Below, one piece after another: positions 60,672 through 64,000 of a stretch of 64,000 bases of DNA; positions within the stretch are counted from its first letter, which is position 1; each line of letters starts with the position of its first letter. The DNA is taken from assembly GCF_963665245.1 (NCBI RefSeq), contig NZ_OY762269.1:744001-808000 (forward strand), in the 5' to 3' direction. This DNA comes from an uncultured Paludibaculum sp. Lineage in GTDB: Bacteria > Acidobacteriota > Terriglobia > Bryobacterales > Bryobacteraceae. The position numbers and the translations under genes are program-made. Below the pieces are notes generated by a model. It did not search any database, had not been told where the DNA came from, and saw nothing but the letters and a program-made list of their open reading frames with translations.

Positions 60672-62174
60672 ATGGTTACCGACGCACAAGTCAGGAGGTT
60701 GAGAAGGTTGTCGAAAACAGAGAAAACGCAAGAGGTGGCGGCCGCGAAGGCCGGCATGGATGTGAAGACAGCCAGGAAATACCTGGCCGATCTTAGGCCC
60801 CCAAGTGAGCAGACGCCAGATAGGACGTGGCGAACTCGGCCCGATCCATTCGAACGGGTCTGGGAGGAGGTTCGTCAACAACTGGACGCCAACCCTGGGC
60901 TGGAAGCCAAAACATTGTTCGAGGCATTACAGCGCCAGTATCCGGGCGAATTCGCCGACGGGCAGTTGCGGACACTACAGCGGCATATCAAACGCTGGCG
61001 CGCCACGGAAGGCCCAGGCAGGGAAGTGTTCTTCGCCCAGAGGCACGTGCCAGGCCGCCTGGGCCAGTCTGACTTCACATACATGAACGAACTCGGCATC
61101 ACGATCGGCCGCCAGAGTTTCCCGCACATGCTCTATCACTTCGTGTTGACGTACTCGAACTGGGAGGACGTCACGTTGTGCTATTCCGAGAGCTTTGAGA
61201 GCTTGAGCGAGGGGTTGCAGAACGCCCTGTGGGCATTGGGTGCGGTGCCGCTGGAGCACCGGACCGACCGCCTGTCCACCGCCGTGAACAACATGAGCAA
61301 CGACAAGGAGTTCACGACGCGCTACGAGGCGCTGTTGCGGCACTACCGGTTGGAAGGCCAGAAGATCCAGGCGGGCAAGGCAAACGAGAACGGCGACGTC
61401 GAGCAACGCCACCACCGCTTGAAACGGGCCGTCGAGCAGGCGCTGCTACTGCGCGGAAGTCACGACTTCGCCTCCGTGGAGGAGTATAAGGAATTCCTGC
61501 GTCTGCTTCTGGTGCGGCTGAATGCCGGCCGCCGTGAGCGGCTCGCCGCCGAGATGCAGTACCTGAGAGCATTGCCGGAGCGGCGGGTGGGCAGCGCGAA
61601 GCGAGTGAAGGTGAGGGTGGACTCCGGCAGCATCATCTATGTGGACCGCAATGCCTATTCGGTCAACAGCCGCCTGATCGGCGAACAGGTGGAAGCGCGT
61701 CTGAACGCGGAGAGCGTCGAGGTCTGGTATGGCGGCAACAAGGTGGAGGAGATGCCACGGTTGCGTGGCCGGGGCAAGCATCGTGTGGACTACCGGCACA
61801 TCATCGACTGGCTGGTGCGCAAGCCTGGAGCGTTCGAAAACTACCGCTATCGGGACGAACTGTTTCCCACAAGCCGGTTCCGCATGGCATGGGATGCGTT
61901 GCGGGAGGTGGCACAGCCGCGAGCCAACAAGCTCTACCTGGAGATTCTGCAGATGGCGGCGCAAGAAGGCGAGGCGCGAGTCGATGAGGCGTTGAGGTAT
62001 CTGCTGGAGGCCGGAGAGATTGGCGAAGGGAAGCTCAATGCGGCTGCGGTTCGTGCCGTGCTGAGCGAGCAAGCAGGAGTGCGGCCAGCCACTCACATCG
62101 CGGTGGACGATGTCGTCCTGGCCAGCTTCGATGAACTGCTCGACGGTGGCGCTGGTATGGGGGTGAAGCAGTGA
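60672..62174 (+). CDS. istA: IS21 transposase
   Basis: This encodes 500 residues. The N-terminal helix-turn-helix reads TDAQVRRLRRLSKTEKTQEV then AAAKAGMDVKTARKYLAD. The DDE catalytic core carries RLGQSDFTYMNELGI (first Asp), PLEHRTDRLSTAVNNMS (second Asp) and NENGDVEQRHHRLKRAVEQA (Glu). A C-terminal beta module (IIYVDRNAYSVNSRLIGEQV) follows. It binds the end repeats and cuts and joins DNA with IstB. The frame is intact, so the element may still be active. The stop overlaps the istB start by 4 bases. Confidence 0.93.
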   Translation: MVTDAQVRRLRRLSKTEKTQEVAAAKAGMDVKTARKYLADLRPPSEQTPDRTWRTRPDPFERVWEEVRQQLDANPGLEAKTLFEALQRQYPGEFADGQLRTLQRHIKRWRATEGPGREVFFAQRHVPGRLGQSDFTYMNELGITIGRQSFPHMLYHFVLTYSNWEDVTLCYSESFESLSEGLQNALWALGAVPLEHRTDRLSTAVNNMSNDKEFTTRYEALLRHYRLEGQKIQAGKANENGDVEQRHHRLKRAVEQALLLRGSHDFASVEEYKEFLRLLLVRLNAGRRERLAAEMQYLRALPERRVGSAKRVKVRVDSGSIIYVDRNAYSVNSRLIGEQVEARLNAESVEVWYGGNKVEEMPRLRGRGKHRVDYRHIIDWLVRKPGAFENYRYRDELFPTSRFRMAWDALREVAQPRANKLYLEILQMAAQEGEARVDEALRYLLEAGEIGEGKLNAAAVRAVLSEQAGVRPATHIAVDDVVLASFDELLDGGAGMGVKQ

Positions 62175-62938
62175 GCAAACCCCGCGACATCAAGAAAGAA
62201 CTGGCCGGGTATCTAGGCGAACTCTACCTGCCGGTGATGGGCCGATGCTACGAAGACAAGGCGCGCCAGGCGGAACGGGAGGCGCTGGGTTACGAGCAGT
62301 TCCTGCTGGAACTGGTCGAGCGGGAGTGTCAGGAACGGCGCGAAAAGAGGATCGCTCGCCTGTTGCAGGCATCCAAGCTTCCGCTGGAAAAGACGCTGGA
62401 TAGCTTCGACCTGAAACGGTTGCCCCAGAAGGCGGCCCGACAGGCCAAGGCTCTGCTGGATGGCACGTTTCTGGACCGACGCGAGAATGTCCTCGCCTTC
62501 GGAAATCCTGGTAGCGGCAAGACTCATCTACTCTCGGCCCTCGGGCAGGAACTGATCCGGCAGGGGCGCCGTGTGGCGTTCACCACATGTGCGCGGCTGG
62601 TGCAGGATCTGCTGCGCGCCAAGCAAGCCCTGCGGCTCAGCCAGGCCATCAAGAAGCTCGCCTACTACGAAGCTCTGGTGATCGATGACATTGGCTACGT
62701 GCAGCAGAGCCGAGAGGAGATGGAGGTGCTGTTTACACTGCTGGCCGAACGCTACGAGCGCGCCAGCGTGCTGCTCACTTCCAACTTGCCATTCTCCAAA
62801 TGGGAGGCGATTTTCAAGGACCCCATGACTACGGCCTCAGCCATAGACCGGTTGGTCCATCACAGCGTGATCCTCGAATTGAACATCGCCAGTTACAGGA
62901 TGGAGCAGGCCAAGAAGAAGAAAGCGGAGGACGAATGA
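62171..62938 (+). CDS. istB: IS21 helper ATPase
   Basis: This encodes 255 residues. It is an AAA+ protein related to DnaC. Walker A is GNPGSGKTHLLSAL, Walker B is ALVIDDIGYVQQSREEMEVL, and sensor 1 lies in SVLLTSNLPFSKW. The N-terminal helices (ELAGYLGELYLPVMGRCYED) are those of the family. IstB assembles on target DNA and stimulates IstA. All motifs are intact. A further short frame starts in its stop codon. Confidence 0.93.
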   Translation: MSKPRDIKKELAGYLGELYLPVMGRCYEDKARQAEREALGYEQFLLELVERECQERREKRIARLLQASKLPLEKTLDSFDLKRLPQKAARQAKALLDGTFLDRRENVLAFGNPGSGKTHLLSALGQELIRQGRRVAFTTCARLVQDLLRAKQALRLSQAIKKLAYYEALVIDDIGYVQQSREEMEVLFTLLAERYERASVLLTSNLPFSKWEAIFKDPMTTASAIDRLVHHSVILELNIASYRMEQAKKKKAEDE

Positions 62939-63201
62939 CAGCGCGGCGAACAAGGAAGTTGTCATTGATTGATCTGGAGGCTCTGCCTCCAGACCTCCGG
63001 GATTTAGCGCCACCCTGCCAGCCCAGGAGAAGGACCGGAACCGCTGGGGCGGGTGAACCCCGCCCGCAGCCTGGTCTGGCCCCGGAGTCAGCGCTCAGGT
63101 TGCATCCCTGCAGAGCCTTACCCTCTGCTCCGGCCAGCACCAGTGTAGGCGAGCAAGGCCGCTACACAAAGCTTGTAGTTGTCGCCGATAGGGAGAAATA
63201 G
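62935..63201 (+). CDS. Possible third short ORF of the IS21 element
   Basis: This 88-residue frame starts at an ATGA overlap with the istB stop and reads MTARRTRKLSLIDLEALPPD, then becomes arginine- and proline-rich. The overlap could mean translational coupling, but ATG followed by A occurs by chance at any TGA, and no family is recognised. The frame extends into the right-end repeats, which argues against a conserved protein. Low confidence. Confidence 0.25.
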   Translation: MTARRTRKLSLIDLEALPPDLRDLAPPCQPRRRTGTAGAGEPRPQPGLAPESALRLHPCRALPSAPASTSVGEQGRYTKLVVVADREK

Positions 63202-63237
63202 TTGTCGCTGACCGGGCGGAATAGTTGACGCCAGACA
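63172..63237 (-). repeat. Right-end transposase-binding repeats of the IS21 element
   Basis: Read on the minus strand from 63237, three units begin GGCGTCAAC, AGCGACAAC and GGCGACAAC, 23 bases apart. They mirror the left-end set with the same spacing. The outermost unit differs most, at the cleavage end. Confidence 0.7.
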
Positions 63238-63418
63238 ACGAACGCAAAGGCGACTGACGGCACGGCTGGAGCGATTGGGCTGGCAAGTGATATTGAGCCC
63301 TTTGGAGAAACCTCCAGAGTCACCTCCAACCCAACGCAAAAGAGGACGACCTTGCAAATGCGCTGAACGCGGAATCGACTGTAAACACGTGCGGTTATAA
63401 CCGGAGGTTTTCGAAGGA
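63238..63418. other. Junction sequence between two mobile elements
   Basis: These 181 bases lie between the IS21 right end and the truncated DDE-element copy. They do not encode the missing half of the IS110 transposase. One plus-strand frame has a short basic stretch (PPTQRKRGRPCKCAERGIDC), reminiscent of an AT-hook, but it is bounded by stops. I assign no gene. The stretch may be leftover target DNA from a deletion. Confidence 0.4.
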
Positions 63419-63737
63419 CCCTCTTGCAGAGCTCAGCCGAAACCGCCTTGACTCTTTCGGTCGGATTGTGTCGGCGGGTGTTTTCTTCCAATTGCGCCTT
63501 GCCGACGCCATCTCGTCCCCTCCCCGCGCGCTCTTCCCCCATGCCTCCAGCTGACCGCCCCTGGCAGCCTCTCGTTTTTGCCTTCTTCTATTGCGGAGTT
63601 TCAGATCTGTTAGCCTGACAACCTCATCCACTGATCCGCCGTCAGTGCCAATACCCCAAACATCAGGTGCGCCATCACCTTCACCGCCCCTCTCACCCGG
63701 ATCTGGCTCGCCCCGAATTTATCCTTCAACCTCGCGA
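63419..63737 (-). mobile_element. Truncated second copy of the DDE insertion sequence
   Basis: This 319-base segment matches 58079-58397 at roughly 85 per cent, starting with the same terminal CCTCTTGCAG and keeping the length of the downstream spacer. It stops abruptly within the transposase gene at CCTCGCG, where unrelated sequence begins. Its orientation equals copy 1, so the two copies are direct repeats around the IS110 and IS21 sequences. Confidence 0.8.
63610..63737 (-). pseudogene. C-terminal fragment of the DDE transposase (copy 2)
   Basis: On the minus strand, the last 42 codons of the transposase remain (KFGASQIRVRGAVKVMAHLM, then FGVLALTADQWMRLSG and stop at 63610). They differ from copy 1 at only a few residues (DKFG for DEFG, LTADQ for LTVDQ). 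There is no start and no catalytic core, so it is non-functional. Confidence 0.75.
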
Positions 63738-63907
63738 GTTTGTGGAACTGTTCATCGAGGATGCTCCAGAGGCTCGAGTCGGGGGGCGTCCGACACGATC
63801 GTCGAGGCCATTGAGCACCACGACAGGGCTTTTCGTGAATTCGAGGAACTGGAGGACGACGAAAGTCCAGACTTTGGTCAGTCGAAACGCGCCTCGACTA
63901 GCGAACA

Positions 63908-64000
63908 ATGCGCAAACCCCATCTTGAAGGCGTCCTCCGTATGCCCCCCTATGAAGTCATGCGCACGCGTGGACCTGAGGCTTGGGTGAAATGGCGGGAA
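63908..64000 (+). CDS. Start of an unknown gene, cut by the window edge
   Basis: A plus-strand frame starting at 63908 reads MRKPHLEGVLRMPPYEVMRT then RGPEAWVKWRE and remains open to the edge. Its content is protein-like and contrasts with the scrambled frames before it. Upstream (63799-63900), another frame reads DTIVEAIEHHDRAFREFEEL EDDESPDFGQ, which may be the end of a neighbouring gene. Too little is present to name a family. Confidence 0.4.
   Translation, partial: MRKPHLEGVLRMPPYEVMRTRGPEAWVKWRE

Larger units (their letters stand above)
60570..63237 (+). mobile_element. Complete IS21-family insertion sequence
   Basis: This 2668-base element begins TG and ends CA. Its first 17 bases (TGACGGGCGACAATTAG) align with the reverse complement of its last 17, matching at 12 positions. 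Three repeats of the CGACAA-type unit lie 23 bases apart at the left end (60575, 60598, 60621), and three more are at the right end in inverse orientation. Multiple end repeats of this kind are the transposase-binding sites of IS21 elements. Flanks (AGGGC and ACGAA) are not duplicated, so a rearrangement probably followed insertion. The element interrupts an IS110 gene. Confidence 0.9.

Overview
The window looks like chromosome from an acidobacterium of the Solibacter/Bryobacter type. That assignment rests on gene content, not on a database search: a PadR regulator paired with an 875-residue MacB/FtsX-like 'orphan' permease, four intact Oar-like TonB-dependent receptors with carboxypeptidase-regulatory N-termini plus the stub of a fifth, an NtrY/NtrX pair, a secreted protein with an IPT/TIGR03437-like region, and high GC with strong third-position GC bias. 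Most of the window is ordinary core and accessory genome. About a tenth is insertion-sequence (IS) material.

Layout. 1-6 kb (minus strand): the start of a secreted BNR-type protein, the permease/PadR pair, a small protein, a TIGR01777-type epimerase and a class II DNA photolyase. 6-9 kb (plus): a secreted protein and a radical SAM/SPASM enzyme, whose 3' end overlaps a convergent REP-transposase-like protein that has lost its HUH motif. 9.7-18.4 kb (minus): an isolated NuoM, an NtrX-like regulator with a non-canonical GAFTGA loop, its NtrY-like kinase, and receptor 1. 19.5-25 kb: receptor 2, a receptor stub, a 45-bp miniature of the IS21-family element found at 60.6 kb, and poorly coding DNA. 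25-33 kb: RidA, ROK sugar kinase, neutral ceramidase divergent from receptor 3, PyrE-like phosphoribosyltransferase, L,D-transpeptidase and GNAT. 33.3-40.5 kb: one operon of TetR, TolC, HlyD, two ABC ATPases and two ABC-2 permeases, a complete tripartite exporter of the YbhGFSR type, with a readable promoter and palindromic operator over the tetR start. 40.5-49.6 kb: receptor 4, M28 peptidase, cation/proton antiporter, CpaE-like ATPase and a coiled-coil membrane protein. 49.8-57.9 kb: tRNA-Ile(CAU), a two-gene transposase unit, a papain-like cysteine peptidase candidate, ThiG, a beta-barrel protein, a Tat-exported Gfo/Idh/MocA oxidoreductase, tRNA-Gln(CUG) and three unknown proteins.

58-64 kb is an IS cluster. 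A complete DDE element (58081-59595) with clear inverted repeats is followed by an IS110-family transposase cut short by an IS21-family element (60570-63237). That element carries istA and istB and has three 23-bp-spaced repeats at each end. After it comes a truncated second copy of the DDE element. The IS21 element has no target duplication, but its 45-bp miniature at 22960 has a perfect 5-bp one, so the ends could be set to the base.

The main points for follow-up are the miniature IS21 element, the degenerate GAFTGA loop, the HUH-less transposase relative, a hairpin that abuts a start codon at 50074-50096, a possible bridge-RNA region upstream of the IS110 transposase, and the orphan cysteine peptidase. 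I found no CRISPR array, no prophage module and no clearly new multi-gene defence system.
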